Below are positions 44,482 to 57,598 of a DNA stretch of 64,000 nt, piece by piece. The stretch comes from Orobanche coerulescens. Taxonomy: Eukaryota; Streptophyta; Magnoliopsida; Lamiales; Orobanchaceae. Numbering within the stretch: position 1 is the first letter of the stretch; each line of letters starts with the position of its first letter. The notes beneath the pieces are model-generated. The model searched no databases. It was not told the origin of the DNA and saw nothing but the letters and a program-made list of their open reading frames with translations. Location of the stretch: positions 35,736,001 to 35,800,000 of the forward strand of contig CM065818.1 of NCBI GenBank assembly GCA_033398695.1, in the 5' to 3' direction. The translations under genes were made by a program, and so were the position numbers.

Positions 44482-47269
44482 CACGATGCTCTAAAATCTT
44501 TAAGGGATGCTCCTCGAAGGTAATATCCTCGGCGACATCGATCTCAACATCGTCGATGACGTGACTAGGATCTGGAACATATTTGCTCAGCTGGGAAACA
44601 TGGAAAATGCTATGAACGTGGCTCAAAGCCGGGGGTAACGCCAAACGATATGCCAACTTGCCCACTCTATCGAGAATCTCAAAGGGCCCAATAAACCTCG
44701 GACTCAACATTCCCTTCTTCCCGAAGGGGAAAACTCCATTCGTCGGCGACACCTTTAGCAAAACGTGGTCTCCCACCTCAAATTCCAAAGGTGGACGACG
44801 AACATCAGCATAAGATTTCTGTCAACTCTGAGCAGTCAACATCCTCTCCCGAATCAATTCCACCTTCGTCCTCGTCTCTAAGGCGATATCCGGTTCGGTC
44901 CCAACCAAATCGGGCGCCTCATTCCAACAAATCGGCGATCGATAATGCCGCCCATAAAATGCCTCATACGGTGCCATCTTGATCGATGCGTGCTAACTAT
45001 TGTTGTACGCGAACTCGATCAACGGTAAATGCTCCTCCCAGTCACTGCTCCAATCGAGAGCACAAGCATGCAACATATCCTCAAATGTCTGGATAGTGCG
45101 TTCCGACTGCCCATCCGACTAAGGGTGAAAAGAAGTACTCAGACGCAAACGAGTACCCAACGCCTTATGTACGGCCCGCCAAAAGTGCGATACAAAACGT
45201 CCATCCTGATACGAAATAATAGACTTCGGAGTACCTGAAGCCTCACAATCTGCGCAATAAATACACGAGCCAACCTCTCCGGACCCCAAGTATCCTTGAT
45301 GGCCAGAAAATGCGCCGACTTGGTAAGACGATCCACGATCACCCAAACTATATTCATACCAGACTTCGATCGCGGCAAGCTCGTGATGAAGTCCATCGAA
45401 ATATCATCCCATTTCCAGTCCGGAACGGGAAGCGACTGCAGTAACCTGGCTGGTCGCTGATGCTCGATTTTGACCTGCTGACAAGTCAAACATCTCGCTA
45501 CAAACCGTGCGACCTCCTCCTTCATGTCATTCCACCAAAAGTTCCTCCTTAGGTCCTTGTACATCTTACTCGAACCAGGACGAACTGAGTAAGGCGTAGC
45601 ATGGACCTCACGCAAAATACTCTGCCTCAATTGTAAGTTGTTCGGTACACAAAGCTGACTCTTGAATCTCAACACACCATCCCCGTGAATCACAAACCCA
45701 GGAGACTTTCCCTTAAGAACATTCTCTCGGATTTGAGTAATCATCAGATCTTCCAACTGCTTTATTTTAATTTCATCGATCAGCGACGACGAAATCTCCA
45801 AAGCGCAAAGCTGCCCTAACAAAATCTCCACACTCAACTCAATCAAATCCCGTTGAAGCTCAGATTGAGACGTAAGTATCTCAAGCGTCCGCAACGCAAT
45901 CGGTTTCTGACTCAAGGCATCTGCCACGACGTTTGCCTTGCCCGGATGATAAAGGATCTCGAGGTCATAATCCTTAATCAACTCCAACCATCTCCTCTGC
46001 CTTATATTCAACTCCCGCTGAGTGAATATGACTTCAGACTTTTATGATCGATAAAAATCTGACACGCAGAGCCAAAAAGGTAGTGGCGCCAAATATTGAG
46101 CGCGAAAACAACTGCCGCTAACTCCAAATCGTGAGTAAGGTATTTAAGCTCATACGGCCTCAACTATCTTGATGCAAATGCAATAGTCTTGTCGTGCTGC
46201 ATCAACTCGCACCCAAGACCCGGACCCGAAGCATCGCTATAAACAGCAAAACCCTCGTTGCCACACGACAATGCTAGGATCAAGGCTGAAGTCAAACGCC
46301 TCTTCAGCTCCTCAAAACTCGACTATCTTTCGTCATTCCAAACGAACTTCTCAGATTTCTGACACAACTGTGTAAGTGGCCGAGCCAGTTTCGAGAACCC
46401 CTCGATGAACCTACGATAGTGGCCGACCAAACCCAAGAAACTGCGGACCTCCTTCACATTCTTAGGCGGTGCCCAATCCAACACTGCCTCAATCTTCTGT
46501 GGATCCACACGGACCCCCTCGACTGAAATCACGTGACCCAGAAACATCACCTCCTTCAGCCAGAACTCACATTTTGAGAACTTCGCATAGAGTCGCTCGG
46601 TCCTCAAAATGTCTAACACCACACGCAGATAATGCGCATGCTCCTACTCATTCTTCGAATAGATAAGGATATGGCCAATGAAGACGACGACACACTTATC
46701 CAAATACTCTATGAAAACTTTCTTCATCAACTGCATGAACACTGCCGGCGCGTTGGTTAGCCCAAAGTGCATAACCACAAACTCATAATGTCCGTATCTC
46801 ATTCGAAAAGCTGTTTTCGGAACATCGGACTCCATTACCCGAAGCTGATAGTACCCGATCTCAAGTCGATCTTCGAGAATACCGCAGCTCCCTGCAACTG
46901 ATCAAACAAGTCTTCAATCCTCGGCAATGAATACTTGTTCTTGATGGTCACCTTGTTTAGCTCGCGGTAGTTGATACATAAACACAATGAACCATCCTTC
47001 TTCCGCACAAACAGAACCGGTGCGCCCCAATGTGAAGCGCTCGGTCGAATATACCCTGACTCAAGAAGCTCACTCAACTGCTTCGTCAACTCAGCCATAT
47101 CTGAAGGTGCCATGCGATACGGAGCCACACCCGGCTCTAACTCGATAGCGAACTCAACCTCACGGTCTGGTGGCAACCCCAGTAACTCGTCAAGAAAGAC
47201 ATCTGGGAACTCACTAACGACTTCAATCGATGAAAACTCGACTCCGACATCCTCCGCCTTCCAGGCGTA
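44482..47269 (-). pseudogene. gypsy F pol: RT, RNase H, integrase
   Basis: From the upstream end: a pre-RT stretch [22 protein letters not shown] ([35 protein letters not shown], catalytic FIGHILIYS where the family has FIDDILIYS, so both Asp are lost), ECEFWL-type thumb and FVWNDER. RNase H is around 46020-46320. Then come YHPGKANVVADALSQ, integrase with an intact HHCC finger ending CLTCQQVK, SMDFITSLPRSKSG, and a break near 45230. GDHVLLKVSP follows. The last part continues at 40216-40316. Several stops and frameshifts make it non-functional. Confidence 0.9.
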
Positions 47270-47383
47270 ACACCAATACCCCGTCGGATCTAACCCCTAG
47301 TGGTTAAAAGCCAAGCTTGTCGATCCACGCCTCTGTGGACCCCTACCGAGACCCCGTCGGATCTAACCCGTAGTGAGCATACA
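47270..47383 (-). repeat. 5' LTR remnant of gypsy F, tandem-repeat part
   Basis: Begins abruptly inside the first 73-bp repeat and carries the second copy up to the hAT insertion. It corresponds to 38680-38795 of the other LTR. The missing piece (U5, primer site, gag, protease) shows a deletion at 47269/47270. Confidence 0.85.
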
Positions 47384-47391
47384 CACACACC

Positions 47392-47749
47392 TAGGGGTAG
47401 ACTTGGTTCCATTCGGTTCGGTTTTTGACTGAAACCGAGAACCGAACTAAATATTCGGTTTCGGTTTGGTTCGGTTCTTTTTAAAGTTCAGTTCGGTTAA
47501 GTTCGATTTTTTAAATATTCGGTTCGGTTTCAATTTGGTTTGATGTTTTTTCGGTTCATTTTTTAACTTTCAAGAAATCCATGAGCAGTCATACATTCAA
47601 ACATTTCATTACATACCTATTTTTCGATATTTTAATTCAAGTCTCAGAATCCCATATAAATCCTTTCCAACCCAATATTCACACAAAATCATGCTACAAC
47701 ATTGAGAAGTACAGGACAGAAGCATCCTGGAGGAATTCAATGCAAAACT
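47392..47749 (-). other. 3' end region of the hAT element
   Basis: Terminal repeat and subterminal GGTTCGG repeats, then non-coding DNA to the G insertion. AGCATCCTGGAGGAATTCAA at 47721-47740 recurs near 57344 and 57484. Confidence 0.8.
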
Positions 47750-50088
47750 TGTAACACCCCAAACTAGGCGGATATTACAGTGCCGTAGATCCCCAACTGG
47801 GACCCACCAGGCAATGAAAATGAATGAATTACACAAGATAAATGTAGTACCGAACTACATTACAACAATAATTACTCCGATGAGGAGTTTAGTTACAACA
47901 CACCAGGACAATACCGAATACTAGTGTATTTTATATGAAGATAAAATACACAACACTGAATGAAACGGAGTATTCAAATGAAAGTCTCAGCTGGAAAATA
48001 AAGGACAATAACATGAATAATCGAAAGATCGGGGCCCCTACTAGTATCACTAGGACTCCTCGACATCAACATGCTATTCCGTGCGTTTGCCTTGCCATGA
48101 CACGAAAAACAAAATCCCCAAACGGGTCGATTACAAAGAACAACAATCCTCAAGGGTTGAAAATACACAAACATGATTTAACTGAAGTTATGAAATATCC
48201 TTAGTTATGAATTACGCTGAAGAAGAGTATCACAGTACGCCCGTAGTGTTCTGTGCGAGTGTACAAGACGAATGACCGGACACACCCGTCCTTGTACCTA
48301 ATTAGTCTCACGGTGTAACGCTTTCCCGTGTGCATACCCGATGTATCGGTGAACCCAATACATAACCATCGTGTGCCCGACTAAAAATTCCACACTGACC
48401 ACACCCGGCCACGCAATATGAACCCAGAAGGTCATATGAACGAGAATGACCATAATAAATATCAATGAATAATAATTAGACAAGACCAAGATGACTCACC
48501 GATATGAAAGTAAATAGTGACGTGATTGATAATCCAATGGAATGATTCGGAACCGTCGTTCCTCGTGAATGAAATGATTATTCGACAATTACAGGTCTCA
48601 AAATGATTAATATTATGATGAATGAATTATGATTATGAGTAATCAACAACAAAAAGGAATGAATATCCTTTTAACCGAGTAAGAATCAACTTACACAACA
48701 CCGGTGACAATTATCCTTCCACGAACAATGTCCTAATTGAGATCTCGGTCGCTCGAACAACCTTGAACAATTCAATTACCAACAATCCGTTCAATATACG
48801 TAACAAACATGAATATAACGAACTCAACATGTCGATACGACTAAACCAAGTCCATTGAGGCATTAAATCAAACACGTTGCGTCCAAACTCCGATTGATTA
48901 CAATCGAACCTCAATATACCAATACAAAATCCCCCAAGAAGTGTTTCAAACCAACAAAACATCTTCAATACGATCAATAATCCGATATGAATATCCAAAA
49001 ACGTGATTATAACAACAATTAGTCGAAAATCCCCAATTCCAACTCGATATTCAAGGTGTTCTTGAATAATCCCTCAATAATCCAATGAATCCTTATACAA
49101 ACTCATAATCATATACATATCCCTTTATATAACATGATTATAACGTCAAAAACATCATATCTCAACACAAAATCGAAGTCCAAAGTGTTGAAAGAATTAC
49201 CTCTTGAAGATACAAGTACTTTAATCCGAAGAACACGCGTTAGATTGATTATCCGGGCTTCACGATCGAAAGGAGATGAAGAAAATCAAACACCCAAATG
49301 ATTTGTGAAGGAAAAACCCTCCCTCAAGCCTTCTCTCTCGGTTTAAGGTGAAGAAAAGGAAGAAAAATGGGCTGAAATGCTGAAAAAATGAATTTATAGG
49401 GGTTGACTACCCTGCCGGACACGGCCCGTGCCGATCGGCACGGTCGTGTCGCACGCTGGCCGACACCGCCGACAGGACTCGACCGTGTCCCGCTTGACAC
49501 GGTCGCGCGCCGAGGGCCTCCCGACGATGACCCGTCCGAGCCGACTCGGCATGACTCGGCCGTGCTGCACGACACGGCCGGGCGTGTCGGCGGCCGCTCG
49601 GCTTATCCGGAAGGGTACGACTCGGCCGTGCTGCAACGACACGGTCGGGTCCTCGAGGCAGACACTTCGGCACTTTCCGGACGAGTACGGCACGGGCCGT
49701 GTCGGACGACACGGCCGAGTTCGTTCGGCGATGATCGCCAAAACCGAAAAATGAGCGGTTGAGCTAAACGACCATAACTCTCTCGTCCGGACTCGATTGA
49801 CTCACCGCTTTGAACCATTGGAAAGCTAACTCGATGCTCTATAATATTGCAAAGATTTAGAATTTTTGAAGTTACCAAAAATTAATGGTGATCTAACAAA
49901 GTCGAACTCATATGAGGAAAGTTGAAACAATGAACAATAACGATACACCACTCGAAGTTTTTCCGAACGGTGAACACGGTGAATGAATATGATTGGTGAA
50001 TGATTATAATCGAGTGAATATACACTGGGTGACAATCATCGAATGAAATTACTGCATGATAATGACTGAATTACAATCGGGTATTACA
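47750..50088 (-). repeat. 3' LTR of gypsy G (2339 bp)
   Basis: Plus-strand TGTAACACCCCAAACTAGGC ... AATCGGGTATTACA. TATA box (minus strand CCTATAAATTC) at 49389-49400, with a GC-rich palindrome cluster just upstream. Confidence 0.95.
49415..49735 (-). promoter_or_regulatory. U3 palindrome cluster, CACGGCCGTG type (element G 3' LTR)
   Basis: GC-rich block in an AT-rich LTR with many copies of GACACGGCCGTG, GGCACGGTCGTGTCG and similar self-complementary words, directly upstream (minus strand) of the TATA box. The second LTR has the same block at 56630-56945. Long ORFs on both strands here are artefacts of this composition. Confidence 0.6.
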
Positions 50089-50122
50089 TACACCCCCCCT
50101 TAAAAGAGTTTCGTCCCCGAAA

Positions 50123-51560
50123 CTAAGGGTCAAACAACTCGGGATAACTCTCCCGCATATTCTCCTCGGTTTCCCCAGTGGCCTCTTCGACTCCGTGTCT
50201 AGACCACTGAATCTTGACCAAAGGGATCGTCTTGTTCCTCAACTGTTTGATTCGCCGCTCTAACACTCGTACAGGACGCTCCTCGTACGAATGATCATCT
50301 GTGATCTCGATTTCGTCGAACTGAAGTATGTGACTCGGGTCGGCAACATACTTCCGCAACTGAGAGACGTGAAACACATTATGAATCCAGCTCAAAGCCG
50401 GAGGTAAAGCCAATCGATAAGTTAACTCGCCTATTCGATCCAGAATCTTAAACGGTCCAATGAATCTCGGACTCAACTTTCCCCTCTTCCCAAAACGGAA
50501 GATATTACGACTCGGGATTACCTTGACCAAAACATGGTCACCCGTCTCGATCTCTAATGGTCGACGACGATTACCAAAGATATGATTCTGCCGACTCCGA
50601 GTGGTCAACAACGACTCCTGATCAAGCTACCTTCTCACGGGCGGCTAATAAGCATATCGGGCTCGGTGCTGATTGATTCTGATGGGTCGTCCCAACACAA
50701 GGGAGATCGACAACGACGACCGTACCAGGCCTCGTATGGTGCTACCTTCATCGCAGCGTGCTAACTAAACTGTACGTGGACACAAACAACAGTAATTGGG
50801 CTTCCCAATCCTCTACTAATCGAGGACGCATGCCCTCAACATGTCCTCCAATGTCTGAAAAGTCCTCTCTGATTGTCCGTCGGACTGAGGATGAAAAACG
50901 GTAATGAGATTCAGCTGAGTTCCCATAGCACGATGAACTGATTTCCAAAAATGAGACACAAATCGTCCGTCACGATCGGAAACGATACTCTTAGGATTAC
51001 CGTGCAGTCTTACTATCTCCTTGATGAATAACTGATCCAGTCTCTCGGGACCCCACGTATCCTTGATCTCAAGGAAATGAGCTGATTTAGTTGAGCGGTC
51101 CACAATCACCCAGATCGTATTCATGCCACGACGACTCGTCGGCAAACTCATGATGAAATCCATAGAAATGTCTTCCCACTTCCATTCCGGAATAGGGAGA
51201 GGTTTTCAGCATAACCGTCGGTCGCTGATGTTCAATCTTGACTTGTTGGCAAGTTAAGCATCTCGAAACAAATTCCGCGACTTCTCGCTTCATATTACTC
51301 CACCAGTAATTTTGTTTCAAGTCCTTGTACATCTTGCTGGATCCCGGATGAACAGAATAAGGGGTAGCATGAGCTTCTCTCAAAATAAAGTTTTTCAACT
51401 CGTCATTCGCCGGTACACAACCGGTTCTTAAACCTCAAAAGTCCATCCTCGTGGACCACGAATCCAGGGCTTTCCCCTGAGCCATATCTTCACGGATGCG
51501 CAACAATGAAGGGTCTGAACTCTGATTCTCTCTGATTACCTCCTCAAGTGACGATGAAAT
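50123..51560 (-). pseudogene. gypsy G integrase and chromodomain
   Basis: Integrase finger HATPYSVHPGSSKMYKDL and CLTCQQVKIEHQRP (51398-51200), core MDFIMSLPTSRRGMN and SDRDGRFVSHFW, then a scrambled stretch near 50620-50820. GDHVLVKVIPSRNIFRFGKR and the chromodomain tail VKIQWSRHGVEEATGETEEN follow, stopping at 50123. In the chromodomain the Trp found in C (EATWETE) is Gly. Confidence 0.88.
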
Positions 51561-52700
51561 CTCTAACATACAAAGATGTCCCTAAACTCGCCGGGCTGCA
51601 CTCGATCTCGGTCTAAGGAATTCCCGCCAAGCTCCTTCGAATCGTTAAACGAGCAAGCATCTGCTCCTGAACGGACTTACGACTCAAGGCGTCGGCGACA
51701 ATGTTCGCCTTGCCCGGGTGGTAAAGGATCTCGATATCAAAATCTTTGATTAGTTCTAACCACCGCCTCTGTCGCATATTTAACTCCTTGTGAGTAAATA
51801 TAACCTTCAACTCTTGTGATTGGTGAATAACTGAAAGGTGACGCCATAAAGGTAACGACGCCAAATCCCCAACGCGAAAACCACGGCTGCTAGCTCCAGG
51901 TCGTGGGTTGGATAATTGACCAACTATTCCGAGGAAACATCGGATTTACTTAATATCTTACGGAGATTGCCAATCTCGGATAGTCTCCGTCTTCTGAGGG
52001 TCGACACGAATTCTGTCAGATGAAATTACATGTCCGAGAAAGTCACCACGGACCTCCAGAACTCACATTTGGAAAACTTTCCATAAGGTTGTTCTCGTCT
52101 CAACACGTCGAGAACCTGATGAAGACATCCCTCGTGTTCCTCTTGGCTACGAGAAAAAGTCAAAATGTCATCGATGAAGACAACAACAAACTGATCTAAA
52201 AAGTCGATGAAAACCCGATTCATTAACTCCATGAATACCGCAGGTGCAATAGTTAGCTCGAACGGCCTAACTACGAACTCATAATGACCATAGCGTGTAC
52301 GAAACGCTGTCCTCGATATCCGACTCTCGAATCCGCAACTGGTGATATCCAGATCTTAAGTCGATCTTGGAAAATACTGAAGCTCCCTGAAGTTGATCTA
52401 AAAGATCATCAATACGAGGTAAAGGATACTACTCTTGATCATCACCCTGTTCAACTCCTGGTAATCGATACACAAGCGAAAAGAACTATCATTCTTCTTG
52501 ACAAACAGCACTGGTGCTCCCCACGGGGACGTACTCGGTTGGATATAACCTTTCTCGAACTATTCCTCAAGTTGAATCTTCAACTCCTGCATTCTGGTCG
52601 GGGCCATCCGATACGGTGCCTTCGATAAAGGGGACGTACTGGCTCCAACTCACTCCTGAATTCTCCTACTCTAGGTGAAAGCAACCAGATAACTCGTCTG
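51561..52700 (-). pseudogene. gypsy G reverse transcriptase and RNase H
   Basis: RNase H end with YHPGKANIVADALSRKS (51864-51613). RT has [15 protein letters not shown] followed by the intact catalytic motif VVFIDDIL (52232-52150). The upstream RT fingers are readable only in pieces (plus-strand 52284-52628 is its shadow). There are dense small indels. Confidence 0.82.
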
Positions 52701-52724
52701 GAAATACATCGTCAATCGATGACA

Positions 52725-53315
52725 ATGACACCACGAATGATTGAACATTTCGATTGCCCTAGAATGGTCAATCGATAAAAAGAGATACCAATATTGATTG
52801 GACAACTCGATTGCCTTAGAAAGGCCAATCGATGAAGATGATACAAGGAATGTTTAAATAACTCGATTGCCTTTGAAAGGCCAATCGATGAAAATGATAC
52901 AATGAACGATTGAATGACTCGATTGTCCTAGAAAGGCCAATCGATGAAAATGATACAAAGAATGATTGAATAACTCGATTGTCTTAGAAAGGCCAATCGA
53001 TGAGAATGATACAATGAATGATTGAATAACTCGATTGCCCTAGAAAGGCCAATCGATGAGAATGATACAATGAATGATTGAATAACTCGATTGCCTTAGA
53101 AAGGCCAATCGATGAGAATGATACAATGAATGATTGAATAACTCGATTGCCTTAGAAAGGCCAATCGATGAGAATGATACAATGAATGATTGAATAACTC
53201 GATTGCCTTAGAAAGGCCAATCGATGAGAATGATACAATGAATGATTGAATAACTCAATTGCCTTAGAAAGGCCAATCGATGAGAATGATACAATGAATG
53301 ATTGAATAGTTCGAT
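52725..53315 (-). repeat. 56-bp tandem repeat in gypsy G, about ten copies
   Basis: AAAGGCCAATCGATGAGAAT recurs every 56 bp (for example 53101, 53157 and 53213). The older copies at 52725-52980 are more diverged. It sits between protease and RT. As 56 is not divisible by 3, expansion cannot preserve a reading frame. Confidence 0.92.
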
Positions 53316-54480
53316 TGCGGAATTTCTCTGCTTCCGCCATAATAAAATTTCTACTGGAACAACGGGGATTACTTTCCTGAAGCACACATTCGACAACCAA
53401 CGACGGAAAGATAGCGACCAAACGCTAACAAACACTGAGGATAGTATCAAGATGGTTAAACCAACTAATACCGAAAATTACATCGTCCTAAGATAAGTTC
53501 ACCACAATTAGATCCATCAACCAATCGCGGTCATTAAGCTTAATTCGGTATGATTCCGAAAATTCTTCCATCGTCAGGTAGACCGATGGTATGAGGTCCA
53601 CAAGGAATAGGACTATCCCAAAATAAGTCCATTCAAACATGATTCGAAAATGAATGAATGCGGTGCACCACTATTAAAGGTACACACAGGTTGAAATAAA
53701 ATCATGAGTATACCTGAGATCCTTCGGGTCACCGAATCGTCGATCCTCCTCAGCACATGAATCCGGGGCTTGCCGGCCCCCGAACTGGACGCTCCTGTCT
53801 GATAAATACGAGCTCCAACTCTATTTGCTTCCATTGTCTTAAACGACGTTGACAAAGCGGTCTGATTCAAACGCCGATTGCTTCGGGGCACGAGATGCCG
53901 CGAGCCGACTTGGAGTCCCTTTGGCAAAAACGGGCCCTATGCCCAGCAATTCCACAGTTATGGCACGTGACAGTCCGCTTCGGACATTTGGTGCTGAAAT
54001 GACCCGGTTCTTCACAGTTGAAACAGGTGACGGCCGAACTGGCCGCTCGGGACTGAGATCCCGCACAACTATGCACCGTAGGAGGTCGCCGAAATGATAG
54101 GACTCACACGAGGCTTCTTGAAGGTTGACCGACCGCCTTCGGATTGATTACGCCGTTGATTTCGATGACAAATGAAGGTTGTTGTTCAAGACTTTCCTTA
54201 GCGGTGCTCATACGGAGAGTTCTCTCGATTAATCCGGCAGTGGCGCAATGATGATTGAGCAAGCGCACATGGGTCATCATGGCACGCATAAAAGTGAGTG
54301 GATCAACCCGAACATCTTCTCGATCGAGCCGAGTCCCGGGCACGATTTCCCGGCAAATGAGTGATTATTCCTCGGGTTTGGCCCGCACCGCGCCTCTTCC
54401 GTGCATCTCGACAGCCTGTCCATACCAAGTAGGAAGGTCGCAAAATGATTATATTTCCCGCATGATTATCATATTATGAT
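53316..54480 (-). pseudogene. gypsy G gag C-terminus, zinc knuckles and protease
   Basis: Gag tail LIERTLRMSTAKESLEQQ (54343-54104), then two CCHC knuckles, CFNCEEPGHFSTKC and CHNCGIAGHRARFC (about 54035-53940). The protease active-site region FNSGAPHSFI near 53665-53690 has the catalytic Asp of the usual DSGA changed to Asn. The N-terminal capsid domain is missing. Confidence 0.85.
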
Positions 54481-54975
54481 TACGTCATGAGATGATGAAA
54501 ATGAGTATACATGCTCTAACTTAGTGATTATATGAATGATTTACTGAGGTGACATGATTATCTGAAGAAATTCTCGAAATGATTATCTTGAATAACTTAA
54601 CAAGATTAAAAATATGATCATCCAGATCGACAACTGAGTAATGAAATGAATTGAGTAATAAATGAATTAACATGATCGTCCTGATCATTAACTGAGTAAT
54701 GAAATGAATTAAGTGATTAATGAGTTAACATGATCACCCTAATCACAATGAATGATGATGTTTGAGGATTGTTAAATGATGAATGATGAATGAATGACTA
54801 TTGCCAGAAATTATACCATGGCGTTAGAAATCTTACAGTTCTTCTTCGATTCGATTGGCTCGGCATTTGCACAGGTCACACGTGACGCGAACGTCCAATG
54901 ATACTAGTCGACGATGATTTCAAATGAGACATGACTCGGAAGGTAGTATTCAAAACCACTCTCCGATACCAACTC
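54481..54975 (-). other. non-coding stretch between gag remnant and 5' LTR of gypsy G
   Basis: AT-rich repeats such as GAATTGAGTAATAAATGAATT, with no ORF. The primer site (minus strand TTGGTATCGGAGAG) is at about 54963-54975. Confidence 0.6.
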
Positions 54976-57300
54976 TGTAACACCCCAAACTAGGCGGATA
55001 TTACAGTGCCGTAGATCCCCAACTGGGACCCACCAGGCAATGAAAATGAATGAATTACACAAGATAAATGTAGTACCGAACTACATTACAACAATAATTA
55101 CTCCGATGAGGAGTTTAGTTACAACACACCAGGACAATACCGAATACTAGTGTATTTTATATGAAGATAAAATACACAACACTGAATGAAACGGAGTATT
55201 CAAATGAAAGTCTCATAGCTGAAAATAAAGGACAATAACATGAATAATCGAAAGATCGGGGCCCCCTACTAGTATCACTAGGACTCCTCGACATCAACAT
55301 GCTATTCCCGTGCGTTTGCCTTGCCATGACACGAAAAACAAAATCCCCAAACGGGGTCGATTACAAAGAACAACAATCCTCAAGGGTTGAAAATACATGA
55401 CATGATTTAATCAAGTTATGAAATATCCTTAGTTATGAATTACGCTGAAGAATAGTATCACAGAACGCACGTAGTGTTCTCGTGCGAGTGTACAAGACGA
55501 ATGACCGACACACCCGCCCTGTACCTAATTAGTCTCACGGTGTAACGCTTTCCCGTGCATGTACCCCAATGTATCGGTGAACCCAATACATAACCATCGT
55601 GTGCCCGACTAAAAATTCCACACAGCCACACCCGGCCACGCAATATGAACCCAGAAGGTCATATGAACGAGAATGACCATAATAAATATCAATGAATAAT
55701 AATTAGACAAGACCAAGATGACTCACCGATATGAAAGTAAATAGTGACGTGATTGATAATCCAATGGAATGATTCGGAACCGCTGCTCGTGAATGAAATG
55801 ATTATTCGACAATTACAGGTCTCAAAATGATTAATATTATGATGAATGAATTATGATTATGAGTAATCAACAACAAAAAGGAATGAATATCCTTTTAACC
55901 GAGTAAGAATCAACTTACACAACACCGGTGACAATTATCCTTCCACGAACAATGTCCTAATTGAGATATCGGTCGCTCGAACAACCTTGAACAATTCAAT
56001 TACCAACAATCCGTTCAATATACGTAACAAACATGAATATAACGAACTCAACATGTCGATACGACTAAACCAAGTCCATTGAGGCATTAAATCAAACACG
56101 TTGCTCCAAACTCCGATTGATTACAATCGAACCTCAATATACCAATACAAAATCCCCAAGAAGTGTTTCAAACCAACAAAAATCTTCAATACGATCAATA
56201 ATCCGATATGAATATCCAAAACGTGATTATAACAACAATTAGTCGAAAATCCCCAATTCCAACTCGATATTCAAGGTGTTCTTGAATAATCCTCAATAAT
56301 CCAATGAATCCTTATACAAACTCATAATCATATACATATCCCTTCATATAACATGATTATAACGTCCAAAACATCATATCTCAACACAAAATCGAAGTCC
56401 AAAGTGTTGAAAGAATTACCTCTTGAAGATACAAGTACTTTAATCCGAAGAACACGCGTTAGATTGATTATCCGGGCTTCACGATCGAAAGGAGATGAAG
56501 AAAATCAAACACCCAAATGATTTGTGAAGGAAAACCCTCCCTCAAGCCTTCTCTCTCGGTTTAAGGTGAAGAAAAGGAAGAAAAATGGGTGAAATGCTGA
56601 AAAAATGAATTTATAGGGTTGACTACCTGCCGGACACGGCCGTGCCGATCGGCACGGTCGTGTCGCACATTGGCCGACAGTGGCCGACAGGGACTCGACC
56701 GTGTCCCGCTTGACACGGTCGCGCGCGAGGGCCTCCCGATGCTGACCCGTCCGAGCCGAAGTCGGCATGACTCGATCGTGCTGCACGACACGGCCGGGCG
56801 TGTCGGGCCGCTCGCTTATCCGGAAGGGTACGACTCGGCCGTGCTGCACGACACGGTCGGGTCTCGAGGCGCATACACTCGGCACTTTCCGGACGAGTAC
56901 GGCACGGGCCGTGTCGGACGACACGGCCGAGTTCGTTCGGCGGTGATCGCCAAAGCGAAAAATGAGCGGTTGAGCTAAAACGACCATAACTCTCTCGTCC
57001 GGACTCCGATTGACTCACCGTTTGAACCATTGGAAAGCTAACTCGATGCTCTATAATATTGCAAAGATTTAGAATTTTTGAAGATACCAAAAATTAATGG
57101 TGATCTAACAAAGTCGAACTCATATGAGGAAAGTTGAAACAATGAACAATAACGATACACCACTCGAAGTTTTTCCGAACGGTGAACACGGTGAATGAAT
57201 ATGATTGGTGAATGATTATAATCGAGTGAATATACACTGGGTGACAATCATCGAATGAAATTACTGCATGATAATGACTGAATTACAATCGGGTATTACA
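54976..57300 (-). repeat. 5' LTR of gypsy G (2325 bp)
   Basis: Partner of 47750-50088 and highly similar. Many of the differences are one- or two-base indels, often at CAG/CTG or CCGG-like words. Palindrome cluster 56630-56945; TATA box near 56608-56619. Confidence 0.95.
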
Positions 57301-57305
57301 AAACT

Positions 57306-57598
57306 AATGGAAATGTAAAACTTACATTGATTAACAATTACAGAACAGAAGCATCCTAGAGGAATTCAATGCAAAAAAAAGCAGTACAGCAATAAGCAAT
57401 ACATCAATAAGCAATACAGCAATACAGCAATAAGCAAGTCAACACTAATTAGTGCAATAAGCAGTACAGCAACACTAATTGCTGGAGGAATTCAATGCAA
57501 AAAAAAGCAGTACAGCAAACTAAAATATCAAATAAAGTCCTCAATATAAATTCAAATGTTACAAATTAGCAAAAATCTTGAAATCAAATAAACGTTTC
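57306..57598 (-). other. hAT 3' non-coding region with AGCAATACAGCAATA repeats
   Basis: Short direct repeats of CAATACAGCAATAAGCA and two copies of GAGGAATTCAATGCAAAA. No coding signal. Confidence 0.6.

Larger units (their letters stand above)
47750..57300 (-). mobile_element. Ty3/gypsy chromovirus element G, minus strand, nested in the hAT element
   Basis: LTRs 47750-50088 and 54976-57300, target duplication AAACT (47745-47749, 57301-57305), primer site TTGGTATCGGAG next to 54975 and polypurine tract AAGGGGGGGTG next to 50089. The pol order on the minus strand is gag knuckles, protease, RT, RNase H, integrase, chromodomain. It is a different family from C and F. Confidence 0.95.

Noticed and set aside
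49324..49878. Several overlapping Arg/Pro/Ser-rich ORFs on both strands (also 56505-57090)
   Set aside because: Produced by the GC-rich palindrome cluster in the G LTR; present in both LTRs and in all frames.
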